Assembly: GCF_013409205.1 (NCBI RefSeq)
Contig: NZ_JACCAE010000001.1
Coordinates: 1,798,001 to 1,862,000 of the forward strand
Direction: 5' to 3'
Length of the DNA: 64,000 bases
Origin: Janibacter cremeus
GTDB lineage: Bacteria; Actinomycetota; Actinomycetes; Actinomycetales; Dermatophilaceae
Part shown: positions 15,926-24,770 of the stretch, one piece after another
Numbering within the stretch: position 1 is the first letter of the stretch
Layout of the letters: every line of letters begins with the position of its first letter
Translations under genes and position numbers: made by a program
The notes under the pieces: generated by a model
What the model was told of the DNA's origin: nothing
Database searches by the model: none
Seen by the model: only the letters and a program-made list of their open reading frames with translations

Positions 15926-18900
15926 GTGGTGTGGAAGGTCGCGTCCGCCACGTGGGTGCAGCGGCTGACCGACGACCGCATCGAGGCCATGACCGATGTC
16001 GGGACCTTCGCGCGCGGGCACGGTTACGCCCAGAGGGGCATGGTCACCCAAGCTGCCGCGCTGAATCGGGGCCGCGGGATCGTCGCGAAGGTGAGTGGCT
16101 CCGGCCGTGAGGCCTACCAGACCATCGTCTCGCTCGATGGGGACCCGCAGGACTCGGTCGTGGAGTGGAGCGCTCGCTGCTCCTGCCCGGTGGGCACGGA
16201 CTGCAAGCACGCCGTGGCAGTCCTGCTGACCGTGCGCGACCACCTCGGCGGACTCGCGGGTGCGGCCCCCGTGTCCTCGTGGGAGGACGCACTGTCCGAT
16301 CTCACCAGCCCCCCGACCACCCAGCCGTTGGACCGCGGTGCTGCCCTGGCCCTGATCGTCGAGAGCGTCCGGGCACCGCAGGACCATCGCGACCTGATCG
16401 CAGTGCCGCGGGTGCGCGTGCGGCCCACTCGCCGCACGAAGGCCGGCCACTGGTCCAAGAAGTTCTCCTGGAGCGAGGCGCTCGGCCGTGGCTTCTTTCA
16501 GGCTCGGAATTCAACGGTCAGGGCGGGCCACCGCCGCGCCCTCGAGTCCCTCGTCGCGCTGCACGGCGCCACTGACCCGTACCCGTACCGACACCAGTAC
16601 GGGTACGGGTCTCCGCAGCCCAACGTCTACCTCGACGACTTCGGCCCGGAGGTGTGGCCCACGCTGCTCCGCATCCGCGACGCCGGCGTGGAGCTCATCA
16701 GCAACGAGGCCGGTGAACCGGTCATCGTGCAGGAGGTCGCGGAGGAGATCGTCATCGACGCGGTCCGGGACCGCGACGGGCTGCGCCTGCGACCGACGGT
16801 GACGGCTGCGGACGGCGTCCCCGACATCAGCCGGTCCGAGATCCAAGTCGTCGGTCAACCGGGTCACGGGGTCGCTCTTCTCGGCGACTCGCTGACCCTC
16901 GCCCCGCTGGCCGTCGAGGTCGCTCCGGGTCTGGCCGACCTCGTCCGGGACACGGGCGAGCTGGCCATCCCCGAGGACGACGTCGACCGTTTCCTCGCGC
17001 TGTACCTCGCGCGCCTGCGGGAGCAGGTGTCCGTCACCTCCTCGGACGGGAGCGTCGACCTGCCCGAGCCCACTCCGCCGCGGCTGCACGTGGGCGTCCG
17101 CGTTGAAGGGAGCGGCATCCGCCTCGAGCTGGGCTTCGCCTACGAGGCCGGGTCGACCGTCCACGTCGTCCCGGCCGGAGTGGGCGCAGCCGTGCCCCGC
17201 GACACGAAGGGGGAGCAGGCGCTGCTGGCGGGGGTGGAAGCGCTGGAGGAGATCCCCGGCGCGGTCACCCGTGCGGTGGGCAGCACCCACCGCAGGATGC
17301 CGGCATCCCTGCGGGTGGCCGGGGCGGCCGCCATCCGCGTCGTCACCGATGTCGTGCCGCAACTCGAGGAGGACCCCCGGGTCCTCGTCGAGGTCGACGA
17401 GGACATCCCTGCCTACGAGGAGCTGGACGCCGAGCCGCAGATCGCGCTCCACGGGGCGGGTGGGCAGGCGGAGTCGGACTGGCTCGACCTGGGCATCACC
17501 GTGACCGTGGGTGAGGTGGAGGTGCCCTTCGAGTCGCTCTTCCAGGCGCTGGTGCGCGGCGACGAGATCATGCAGCTGGACACGGGGGAGTGGTTCCGCC
17601 TGGATCAACCCGTCCTCGCCGACCTGCGTGACCTCATCCAGGAGGCCCGCGATCTTGCCGAGCCCGAGGCGGGGCAGCTGCGACTGAGCCGCTACCAGGT
17701 CGGCCTGTGGGACGAGATCGCGGATCTCGGCGATGTGGACATCGAGCGCGAGCACGGGTGGCTGCGCAGCGTCGAGGCACTGCGCGAGCTCGATGTGGAC
17801 GCCGCACCCGCGCTGCCCGAGCGGTTCACGGCAACCCTGCGGCCGTACCAGCTCGACGGCTACCACTGGCTGACCACGCTCTGGGACACCCGACTCGGTG
17901 GCGTCCTCGCCGACGACATGGGTCTGGGCAAGACCGTCCAGGCGCTGGCCCTGATCGCCCGTGCTGCCGAGGCGAACGAGCTCGATGAGCCGGTCCTGGT
18001 CATCGCCCCGACGAGCGTTGTGGGGACGTGGGCCGGTGAGGCCGAGCGCTTCGCCCCCGACCTGGACGTGCGCGTCCTGACCCAGACGCACAAGCGACGC
18101 GGCGAGACGGTCAGCGAGGCCACCGCCGGCGCCGATCTCGTCGTGACGTCGTATGCGGTGCTGCGCATCGATGCCGAGGAGTTCGCCGACGTGGCCTGGC
18201 GCGGCGTCCTCATCGACGAGGCGCAGTTCGTCAAGAACTCCCGGTCCAAGACCCACCAGGCGATCAGGCGACTGTCCGCCCCCTTCGTCCTCGTGGTCAC
18301 GGGTACGCCCTTGGAGAACTCGCTGATGGACCTGTGGTCCATGCTGGCGCTGGCCGCGCCGGGGCTCTACCCGAGCCGGGAGAGATTCGTCGAGGTCTAC
18401 CGCAAACCCATCGAGTCCGGTGCCCAGCCGGAGCTGCTCGACCGCCTGCGACGACGCATCCGACCACTCATGCTGCGTCGGACCAAGGAGGCGGTCGCGC
18501 TCGACCTGCCGCCGAAGCAGGTGCAGGTCATGCCCGTGGAGCTCAGTCCTGCTCACCGTCGCCTCTACGACCGGCACCTGCAGCGGGAGCGCAAGCGGGT
18601 CCTGGGGCTGCTCGAGGACCCCGATGCCAACCGCGTGGCCATCCTGGCGTCGCTGACACGCTTGCGTCAGCTGAGCCTGGCCCCCGAGCTCGTCGACGCC
18701 GAGCACCGCGGGACGGTGTCCTCGGCCAAGGTCGACCTGCTCGTCGAGCACCTGCACGAGCTCGCCGAGGAGGGGCACCGGGTGCTGGTCTTCAGCCAGT
18801 TCACGCGCTTCCTGGGTCTGGTGCGCGAGCGACTCACCGCGGAGGGCCTGACGACGTGCTACCTCGACGGCTCGACCCGGGACCGGGCCGCAGTCATCGA

Positions 18901-19231
18901 CGAGTTCCGTCGTGGTGACGCGCTCGCCTTCCTGATCAGTCTCAAGGCCGGAGGTGTCGGACTGACCCTCACGGAGGCGGACTACGTCTACGTCCTCGAC
19001 CCGTGGTGGAACCCCGCGGCGGAGGCCCAGGCGATCGACCGCGCCCACCGGATCGGTCAGGACAGGCCGGTCATGGTCCACCGACTCGTCTCCAGCGGCA
19101 CCATCGAGGAAAAGGTCCTGGCGCTGCAGGAGCGCAAGCGCGACCTCTTCGAGCGGGTCGTCGACGACGGTGGCGCGCTCTCGGGGAAGATCACCGGCGA
19201 GGACATCCGCGCGCTGCTCGAGACGGACTGA
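15926..19231 (+). CDS. SWIM-domain SNF2-family helicase/ATPase
   Basis: 1101-residue ATP-dependent DNA translocase. The N-terminus has a SWIM zinc finger (CSCPVGTDCKH, about 86-97), a long central region follows, then a SNF2 ATPase with DDMGLGKT as Walker A (about 660), DEAQ box LIDEAQFVKNSRSK, VTGTPLENS, and a helicase C-terminal domain ending VYVLDPWWNPAAEAQAIDRAHRIGQ. Bacterial members (HepA/RapA relatives) remodel DNA or RNA polymerase complexes; the exact role is unknown. Translation starts at GTG 15926 or the adjacent GTG. It stands alone between the repeat element and the HNH gene. Confidence 0.92.
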   Translation: MVWKVASATWVQRLTDDRIEAMTDVGTFARGHGYAQRGMVTQAAALNRGRGIVAKVSGSGREAYQTIVSLDGDPQDSVVEWSARCSCPVGTDCKHAVAVLLTVRDHLGGLAGAAPVSSWEDALSDLTSPPTTQPLDRGAALALIVESVRAPQDHRDLIAVPRVRVRPTRRTKAGHWSKKFSWSEALGRGFFQARNSTVRAGHRRALESLVALHGATDPYPYRHQYGYGSPQPNVYLDDFGPEVWPTLLRIRDAGVELISNEAGEPVIVQEVAEEIVIDAVRDRDGLRLRPTVTAADGVPDISRSEIQVVGQPGHGVALLGDSLTLAPLAVEVAPGLADLVRDTGELAIPEDDVDRFLALYLARLREQVSVTSSDGSVDLPEPTPPRLHVGVRVEGSGIRLELGFAYEAGSTVHVVPAGVGAAVPRDTKGEQALLAGVEALEEIPGAVTRAVGSTHRRMPASLRVAGAAAIRVVTDVVPQLEEDPRVLVEVDEDIPAYEELDAEPQIALHGAGGQAESDWLDLGITVTVGEVEVPFESLFQALVRGDEIMQLDTGEWFRLDQPVLADLRDLIQEARDLAEPEAGQLRLSRYQVGLWDEIADLGDVDIEREHGWLRSVEALRELDVDAAPALPERFTATLRPYQLDGYHWLTTLWDTRLGGVLADDMGLGKTVQALALIARAAEANELDEPVLVIAPTSVVGTWAGEAERFAPDLDVRVLTQTHKRRGETVSEATAGADLVVTSYAVLRIDAEEFADVAWRGVLIDEAQFVKNSRSKTHQAIRRLSAPFVLVVTGTPLENSLMDLWSMLALAAPGLYPSRERFVEVYRKPIESGAQPELLDRLRRRIRPLMLRRTKEAVALDLPPKQVQVMPVELSPAHRRLYDRHLQRERKRVLGLLEDPDANRVAILASLTRLRQLSLAPELVDAEHRGTVSSAKVDLLVEHLHELAEEGHRVLVFSQFTRFLGLVRERLTAEGLTTCYLDGSTRDRAAVIDEFRRGDALAFLISLKAGGVGLTLTEADYVYVLDPWWNPAAEAQAIDRAHRIGQDRPVMVHRLVSSGTIEEKVLALQERKRDLFERVVDDGGALSGKITGEDIRALLETD

Positions 19232-19360
19232 GCCGGACCGCCGCCCGCTCTTCCGGAGAGGGTGTCCAGGTCCTCTCCGTGTGTGGGTGGTGCGATGCCC
19301 CAGTACTTCGGTGCCTCCTTGCGTCGGGACATCGGTGACAGCGTGTGTCAGGACTTCGAA

Positions 19361-19386
19361 GACGGAGACGGAGACGGAGACGGCGG
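19361..19386 (+). repeat. Short hexamer tandem repeat (GACGGA)
   Basis: Four consecutive GACGGA-type hexamers, the last ending GACGGC, lie in the leader of the HNH nuclease gene upstream of its LexA-type box. Such tracts can slip in copy number, but this one is outside the predicted coding sequence, so any effect would be on the leader only. Confidence 0.7.
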
Positions 19387-19401
19387 CCGGGCTGTCGGTG
19401 G

Positions 19402-19417
19402 TCGAACATATGATCGA
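19402..19417 (+). promoter_or_regulatory. LexA-type SOS box
   Basis: TCGAACATATGATCGA matches the actinobacterial SOS box TCGAAC-N4-GTTCGA at 11 of the 12 specified positions, the exception being A for T in the right half. It ends 3 bp before the HNH nuclease ATG. LexA-controlled REP13E12-type HNH genes are known in mycobacteria, so DNA-damage induction is likely here. Confidence 0.7.
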
Positions 19418-19420
19418 GGT

Positions 19421-20806
19421 ATGTCGATGGTGGCGCAGTGGAGCGAGGGTTACGGGATGGTTCCCGGGCTGCGTGATGCGTTGCGGTCGTTGTCTTTCGG
19501 GGCCGCTGCTCCCGTACTGACGGCTGCCGCCGGAGTGGGCGCACTTGGTGTCGATGCGAGTGGTGGTGAGGCTGCGGACGCGGGATTGTGGCGACTTCAG
19601 GACCGTGAGGTCACCGAGGCCTTGGCCGTCGTCGGACAGATCCGGCAGCTGTTGGAGGTCGCGGAGGTCGATCTGGTGCGTGAGGGTCTGGCGCGGGGTC
19701 TGTCGGCCGAGTCTGCGTGGTCGGCGTGTGACTGGGTCACCCGCGCGGAGGGTGAGCGGTCCCCGGATCCGAGTGTGCGGCACGTGGGTTCGGTGGTGCG
19801 GGTGGCCCAGGCCGGCACCACGATGGCCGGCCGGTACTGGACCCGAGCGGATGGTGCGGTCGGTGAGTTGCGCGAGGCCTTCACCAGGGGGGATCTGCCG
19901 TTGGGCAAGGCCGACCAGCTGGCGCGGTTCCATGCGCAGGTCGCGCCGGTGGCCGACGAGGAGGAGTTGGCCGACGACCTGTCGGCGTTGGTCGCGGCCG
20001 CGCAGGACGACATCGTGGCCACCGGCCCCGACGGTCGACGCCGCGAGCGGGTGCGGGGACTGACGGACAAGGAGCTCGCGGCCGGGATCACGCGTGCCGG
20101 GCGGCTGCTGAGGCCCGAGAAGGACCAGGACCGCGAGGACAAGCGCGCCAAGGCCGCGCGCACGTTCACCAAGTCCCCAGGCCCGGCCGGGATGAGCGCC
20201 TACAAGGTCGTCCTGGACGCCGAGGGTGCCGCGGTCATCGACTCGGCCATCGCGGCCATGTCCGGGCCGGTCAAGGGCCCCGACGGTGAGCACGACGAGC
20301 GGCCCGCCACCCAGCGCCGCGCGGACGCACTGGTGGAGATCGTCCGACGCGGGGTCTCCGCGCCCGGCGAAGCGGCCAAGAGCGAGAAGGCCCAGCTGAT
20401 GGTCACCATCGGCCTGGACGACCTGCGCTCAGGCACCAACGGTGCCGGCGTCACCACCACCGGTGAGGTCCTGGCGCCGGCCACGGTGCGCAAGCTCGCC
20501 TGCGACGCCGGGATCATCCCCGTCATCCTCGGCAAGGACGGCGAGGTCCTCGACCTGGGCCGTACGGCGCGGTTCTTCACCCCCGGGCAGCGCAAGGCGA
20601 TCTGGCTGCGCGACGGCGGCTGTACCTACCCGGGGTGCACCATGCCCCCGCAGTGGTGCGATGCCCACCACGTGGCCTGGTGGTCCCGAGGCGGAGCCAC
20701 CGACACCGGCAACGCCGCATTGTTGTGCGAGCGCCACCACACGAAGGTCCACACCCACGACCTGACCGCGACCATCACCCCCACCGGCGTCACCTGGCAC
20801 GTCTAG
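19421..20806 (+). CDS. DUF222/REP13E12-type HNH endonuclease
   Basis: 461-residue protein with the N-terminal DUF222 region and a C-terminal HNH nuclease: RDGGCTYPGCTMPPQWCDAHHVAWWSRGG then NAALLCERHHTKVH, giving the zinc cysteines and catalytic histidines. These proteins occur in many copies in actinobacterial genomes, often recombine with one another, and in Mycobacterium contain prophage attachment sites. ATG 19421 lies directly after the LexA-type box with GAGG just before it. Expression is probably SOS-dependent. A 10-bp stem follows the stop codon. Confidence 0.9.
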   Translation: MSMVAQWSEGYGMVPGLRDALRSLSFGAAAPVLTAAAGVGALGVDASGGEAADAGLWRLQDREVTEALAVVGQIRQLLEVAEVDLVREGLARGLSAESAWSACDWVTRAEGERSPDPSVRHVGSVVRVAQAGTTMAGRYWTRADGAVGELREAFTRGDLPLGKADQLARFHAQVAPVADEEELADDLSALVAAAQDDIVATGPDGRRRERVRGLTDKELAAGITRAGRLLRPEKDQDREDKRAKAARTFTKSPGPAGMSAYKVVLDAEGAAVIDSAIAAMSGPVKGPDGEHDERPATQRRADALVEIVRRGVSAPGEAAKSEKAQLMVTIGLDDLRSGTNGAGVTTTGEVLAPATVRKLACDAGIIPVILGKDGEVLDLGRTARFFTPGQRKAIWLRDGGCTYPGCTMPPQWCDAHHVAWWSRGGATDTGNAALLCERHHTKVHTHDLTATITPTGVTWHV

Positions 20807-20818
20807 CTGTCCCGCCCC

Positions 20819-20842
20819 GCGCCCGGCCACCCGGCCGGGCGC
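20819..20842 (+). terminator. Stem-loop after the HNH nuclease gene
   Basis: A perfect 10-bp stem GCGCCCGGCC/GGCCGGGCGC with loop ACCC begins 13 bp after the HNH stop. There is no U-run, as is common for terminators in high-GC actinobacteria. The remainder of the gap to the M4 protease stop (20843-20991) holds nothing recognisable. Confidence 0.6.
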
Positions 20843-20991
20843 ACCGGCATGCCCTCTCCGCCCTTGCCGGGCTCAGCCCCAGGGACCAGGCGCACCGACA
20901 CGCCCCCTTCGTCCCTGACCGGCTCGACGCCGGCGGTGGGGGTCGGCTTCGCAACTGCGTGGGATCGTGCGACGGATTGGGCGGACGGCAG

Positions 20992-22680
20992 TCAGGCGAT
21001 CCCAACGGCGTCGAAAGCCGCCTCCACAGCGGCGACCTTCCGGTCCCGCTCGTCCCGGGGCCTGCCGCGCAGGAACGATCGGGCGCTGGCCACGGACGCC
21101 CGTCGGGCGTCGACGAACTGCGATGTCCGGGACAGCCGCTGGGTCAGCGCGATGTAGTAGACCGCGGACACCTCGTGCGGCGTGAGCGCGAGGGCGCCGT
21201 CGGGTTCCTCGGTCGTGAGCAGGACGTAGGCGGCCTTGTTCGGGATGCCGCTGTTGGTGTGCACCCCGCCCCAGTCCCCGTTCTGGGTGACGGGTAGGTC
21301 CCGGTAGTCGTCCATGTGCGCCGGCTGGTCGAAGCGGGTCGGGTCGGCCATGTCGCGTAGCGCCTCCCGGTTCGGGAAGAGCCTTTCGCCGATCAGCCAG
21401 TCCCAGGTGCGCGGGTCCTCGTTGCCGAGGTTGGCGATGATCGTGCCGAAGACGTCGGAGTAGGACTCGTTGAGTGCACCGGACTGGGCGCGGTACTCCA
21501 ACCGCGCGGTCGAGCCGGTGACACCGTGGAAGATCTCGTGGCCGACGACGTCGACGTTCGCCGACAGCGACAGCAGTTCCTCCCCGTTGCGTATCTGGCC
21601 GTAGACCATCTGCGTGCCGTTCCAGAATGCGTTCGCCCACTCCTTCGGTCCTCCGCTGGCGGACTGCACGACGCAGTTGATGGTGGAGGTCATCGGCCCG
21701 CCGCGGCCGTCGATGTTGTTGCGCAGCACCACCGTCCGCAGGAAGCGCGCAACCTGTATGGCGTTGGCGTGCGCGCTCACGGCGCCGGGTGACCAGTCGG
21801 GCGGGTTGGCGATGATCGTGCCCGGGAGCGCATCGGCGTCGACCGCGGGGTCGCCGAACCCGAAGTCGAAGGTCTCGACGTTGTGCTCCGGGTCGCGCAG
21901 CACGAGGCCCTCACCGTCCTGCTGGGCGGCGAAGGTGCGCTGGTCCCCGTAGCTGTCCACCGCGGACTGCTCCTGGGCCTGCGCCGTCAGGCTCGGTGTC
22001 CGCGGCAGCACGGCGACCACGGCTGCGTCGTGGGCGTCGATGACGTAGTCCACGAGGTGCGGCGCCTCGGGGAGCGGGGCATCGTCCCCCTTCGCCCCTC
22101 CCCGGGTGGTCACCGGCACGTCCTCGAGCAGGTAGACCAGCCGCCACCGCTCGTCCGCGGCGTCGAAGTAGAACTGCAGGCGGGGGACGACATCGGTCAG
22201 CGGGGTGTAGCCACCCGGCGCCCCGCGCGCGACCTCGACCGCACGGGCCGGGGCGATGGCGGCAACCGGGTCGACGTCCTCGGGTTGGCCCATGGTGGTG
22301 TCGATGCCGACCAGCTCGTTGTCCTCGTCGAGCTCCACGACGACGAAGGACCCGTAGACGGGGATGCCGTGGAGGGCCTGGCGGAACTTCACCGTGCGGG
22401 TGCCGGTCAGGGCGACGGTCTCGGTGCCGAGGGTGGTGAAGCGGGTCGGGACGCCAGCGGCCTCGGGCGCGGTCAGGGAGGGAAGGGAGGGGCTCGCCAG
22501 TGCGTCGTCGAGGTATCCGCGCGCAGCGGACTCCGGGTCGAGGACGTCGTGCACCTCCGGGGCGATGCCGGCGCGGACCCCACGTTGGGCGGTGATGCCG
22601 GAGAGGGCCTCGGACGAGGAGTCGTCCCACGCGTGGATGGAAGACCTGGTCAGTCCGTCAGGACGGTGATCGTCGGGCAT
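20992..22680 (-). CDS. M4-family (thermolysin-like) metalloprotease
   Basis: 562-residue zinc protease. An FTP-like propeptide region occupies roughly residues 70-200, then comes the catalytic domain with the zinc motif HEIFH in VVGHEIFHGVTG and the third ligand glutamate in GALNESYSDVFG; the C-terminal catalytic histidine region is DWGGVHTNSGIPNKAAY. ATG 22680 has a strong GAAGGAG site. No signal peptide or membrane anchor is visible at the N-terminus (MPDDHRPDGL), which is unusual for an enzyme with a full propeptide; it may leave by another route or act inside. Confidence 0.9.
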   Translation of the reverse strand: MPDDHRPDGLTRSSIHAWDDSSSEALSGITAQRGVRAGIAPEVHDVLDPESAARGYLDDALASPSLPSLTAPEAAGVPTRFTTLGTETVALTGTRTVKFRQALHGIPVYGSFVVVELDEDNELVGIDTTMGQPEDVDPVAAIAPARAVEVARGAPGGYTPLTDVVPRLQFYFDAADERWRLVYLLEDVPVTTRGGAKGDDAPLPEAPHLVDYVIDAHDAAVVAVLPRTPSLTAQAQEQSAVDSYGDQRTFAAQQDGEGLVLRDPEHNVETFDFGFGDPAVDADALPGTIIANPPDWSPGAVSAHANAIQVARFLRTVVLRNNIDGRGGPMTSTINCVVQSASGGPKEWANAFWNGTQMVYGQIRNGEELLSLSANVDVVGHEIFHGVTGSTARLEYRAQSGALNESYSDVFGTIIANLGNEDPRTWDWLIGERLFPNREALRDMADPTRFDQPAHMDDYRDLPVTQNGDWGGVHTNSGIPNKAAYVLLTTEEPDGALALTPHEVSAVYYIALTQRLSRTSQFVDARRASVASARSFLRGRPRDERDRKVAAVEAAFDAVGIA

Positions 22681-22761
22681 CGGTGCTCCTTCGTCGATCA
22701 CCTCATTCTAGGCCCGGTGCCCGACAGCGAGAAGGTCTCGACGGTTCGGGACCGGCAATCG

Positions 22762-23496
22762 TTACTGCTCCCCGACGGCCTCGAGCTGGTCGTCGAGCAG
22801 GTCGCGGAAGAGCCCGATGGACTGGGCGCCGACGAGGGCCTCGTGGCCGATGACGAAGGTGGGCGTGCCGGTGGCGCCGACCTGCTCGCCCTCATGGGCG
22901 TCGGCCCGGACGAGCTCCAGCAGCCGCGGGTCGTCGAGGTCCTCCTCGAACTGATCCATGTCCGGTACGTCCACCTCCTGGGCCCACCCGAGGAGCTTGT
23001 CCCGGGTGACCTCGAGGTGCTCCTCCTCGGGTGCATCGGCGTAGACCGCGTCGTGGTACTCCCAGAAACGGCCCTGCTTCCCGGCGGCGCGTGCGGCGAC
23101 GGCGGCGTCGCTGGACTGCTCACCGAAGAGCGGCAGGTCGCGCCACTCGATGCGGATCCTGCCGGTCTCGACGTACTCCTCGACGATCGTGGGGAGCGTG
23201 TCCCGGTTGAAGACACCGCAGTAGGGGCAGCGGTAGTCGGCGTACTCGATGAGCACCAGCGGCGCGTCGACGTCGCCCATGGCTGTCGGGTCGTCGGCCT
23301 CACGCCGGGCCAGACCGATGTCGTCCTCGGCCTCGCGGGGGTTGTCGTAGGCCGAGCTCGACTTGCTCTCCTCGGCGTCCGGCGCGCTGCCCCCGGTGCC
23401 CCCGCCGAGGCTGGAGAGGATCACGCCCGCGGCGAGGCTGCCGACCATCGCCAGGGCAAGGATGATCGCGAGGACGCGGCGGGTCTTGTCGGACAT
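22762..23496 (-). CDS. Membrane-anchored DsbA-like thiol oxidoreductase (second copy)
   Basis: 244-residue paralogue of the protein at 11276-12004. It has an N-terminal anchor (about 8-28), a Gly/Ser-rich linker, the active site CPYC in YADYRCPYCGVFN, and GATGTPTFVIGHEALVGAQ near the C-terminus. The near identity of LARREADDPTAMGDVDAPLV with the first copy indicates duplication within the lineage. Unlike the first, it has no CcdA partner next to it. The start at ATG 23496 leaves a short basic N-terminus ahead of the anchor. Confidence 0.9.
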   Translation of the reverse strand: MSDKTRRVLAIILALAMVGSLAAGVILSSLGGGTGGSAPDAEESKSSSAYDNPREAEDDIGLARREADDPTAMGDVDAPLVLIEYADYRCPYCGVFNRDTLPTIVEEYVETGRIRIEWRDLPLFGEQSSDAAVAARAAGKQGRFWEYHDAVYADAPEEEHLEVTRDKLLGWAQEVDVPDMDQFEEDLDDPRLLELVRADAHEGEQVGATGTPTFVIGHEALVGAQSIGLFRDLLDDQLEAVGEQ

Positions 23497-23554
23497 GGTC
23501 GAGACCCTACGCACCGTGGTCCACCGCGCACGGTCTGCCCTGCGCGGTGGTGAT

Positions 23555-24691
23555 CTACCTCCCCGGCTGGAGGAGCACCTTGGTGTAGCCCCTCTCGCGC
23601 TTGTCGAACCGGGAGTAGGCATCGGGAGCCTCGGCGAGCGGCAGTTCCTGGGAGACGACGAAGCCGGGCTCGGCTCGACCGGCGATGATCAGGTCACGCA
23701 GGAAGTGTGCGTACTGCTTGGCGTCGGCCTGGCCGGTGCCCATGGTCTGGCCCTTCTCGAAGTAGCGCCCGACCTTGAAGAGCAGCTCCCCCTTCGCGGC
23801 GTGCTCGTTGGGCGCGCCCGGGTCGGAGGGCAGGTACAGCCCCACGACCCCGATGGACCCGGTCGAACGGACCGTCTCCACCAGCTGGTTGAGCACGAGC
23901 GCGGGCTGCTCCTCGCCCCCTTCGGCCGTGGCCTGGTACCCGACGGCGTCGATGCCCCGGTCGACGCCCGGAGCCCGCAGCTCGTCGGCGATCTGCTGCG
24001 CCGGGTCCCCGACGCTGAAGTCGATCGGCTCGGCACCGATCTGGCCGGCCAGGTCCAGCCGGTCCTTGTGCCTGTCGACGGTGAAGACCCGGCTGGCGCC
24101 GCGCAGCAGCGCCGAGTACGTCGCCATCAGGCCGACGGGCCCGGCACCGTAGACCGCGACGGTGTCCCCGGGACGGACACCCGCCAGCTCGGTGGCGTGG
24201 TACCCGGTGGGGAAGATGTCGGCGAGCAACGCGAAGTCCTGCTCGTGCTCGGAGCCCTCGGGGAGGGGGACGCAGTTGTAGTCGGCGAAGGGGACCCGCA
24301 GGTACTCGGCCTGCCCGCCCGGGTAGGGCCCCATCCCCACGTATCCGTACGCGCCACCCGCACCAGGTGGGTTCACGGTCAGGCAGAAGGCGCTCTTGCC
24401 CGCCCGGCAGTTGTCGCAGAACCCGCAGGCGACATTGAAGGGCATCACCACCCGGTCACCCTTGCGGACCGAGGTGACACCCGGCCCGACGTCCTCGACG
24501 ATCCCCATGTTCTCGTGACCGAAGGTGATGCCCGGCTCGGCGTCGGTCCGTCCCTCGTACATGTGCAGGTCGGATCCGCAGATGGCGGTGGTGGTGATCC
24601 GCACCAGTGCGTCGGTCGGGTCCTCGATGCGTGCGTCCTGCACGTCCTGGACGGCCACCTCGTACGGTCCCTGGTAGACAACGGCCTTCAT
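23555..24691 (-). CDS. Zinc-dependent alcohol dehydrogenase, formaldehyde-dehydrogenase-like
   Basis: 378-residue medium-chain dehydrogenase. The catalytic zinc site is ICGSDLHMYEGR with HEN (FGHENMG), the structural zinc cysteines are CGFCDNCRAGKSAFC, and the NAD motif is VAVYGAGPVGLMATYSAL. The insert around NPPGAGGAYGY and the D-R-H motif VDRHKDRL resemble the glutathione-independent formaldehyde dehydrogenase branch, so an aldehyde-dismuting or NAD-dependent aldehyde/alcohol oxidation role is likely. AAAGGAG precedes the ATG. Confidence 0.88.
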   Translation of the reverse strand: MKAVVYQGPYEVAVQDVQDARIEDPTDALVRITTTAICGSDLHMYEGRTDAEPGITFGHENMGIVEDVGPGVTSVRKGDRVVMPFNVACGFCDNCRAGKSAFCLTVNPPGAGGAYGYVGMGPYPGGQAEYLRVPFADYNCVPLPEGSEHEQDFALLADIFPTGYHATELAGVRPGDTVAVYGAGPVGLMATYSALLRGASRVFTVDRHKDRLDLAGQIGAEPIDFSVGDPAQQIADELRAPGVDRGIDAVGYQATAEGGEEQPALVLNQLVETVRSTGSIGVVGLYLPSDPGAPNEHAAKGELLFKVGRYFEKGQTMGTGQADAKQYAHFLRDLIIAGRAEPGFVVSQELPLAEAPDAYSRFDKRERGYTKVLLQPGR

Positions 24692-24770
24692 CGTCGACTC
24701 CTTTCGTCGTCATGGAGATGTCAGAGCCCTACCCGGTCCGCGCGTGCACATGCCTGGCACCGCCGAGGGG

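Noticed and set aside
16511..20293. 1260-codon open frame on the minus strand, antisense to the SNF2 and HNH genes
   Set aside because: High-GC shadow frame. It lacks any recognisable domain, is Arg/Pro/Gly/Leu-rich, and covers two unrelated genes whose plus-strand products are clear families.
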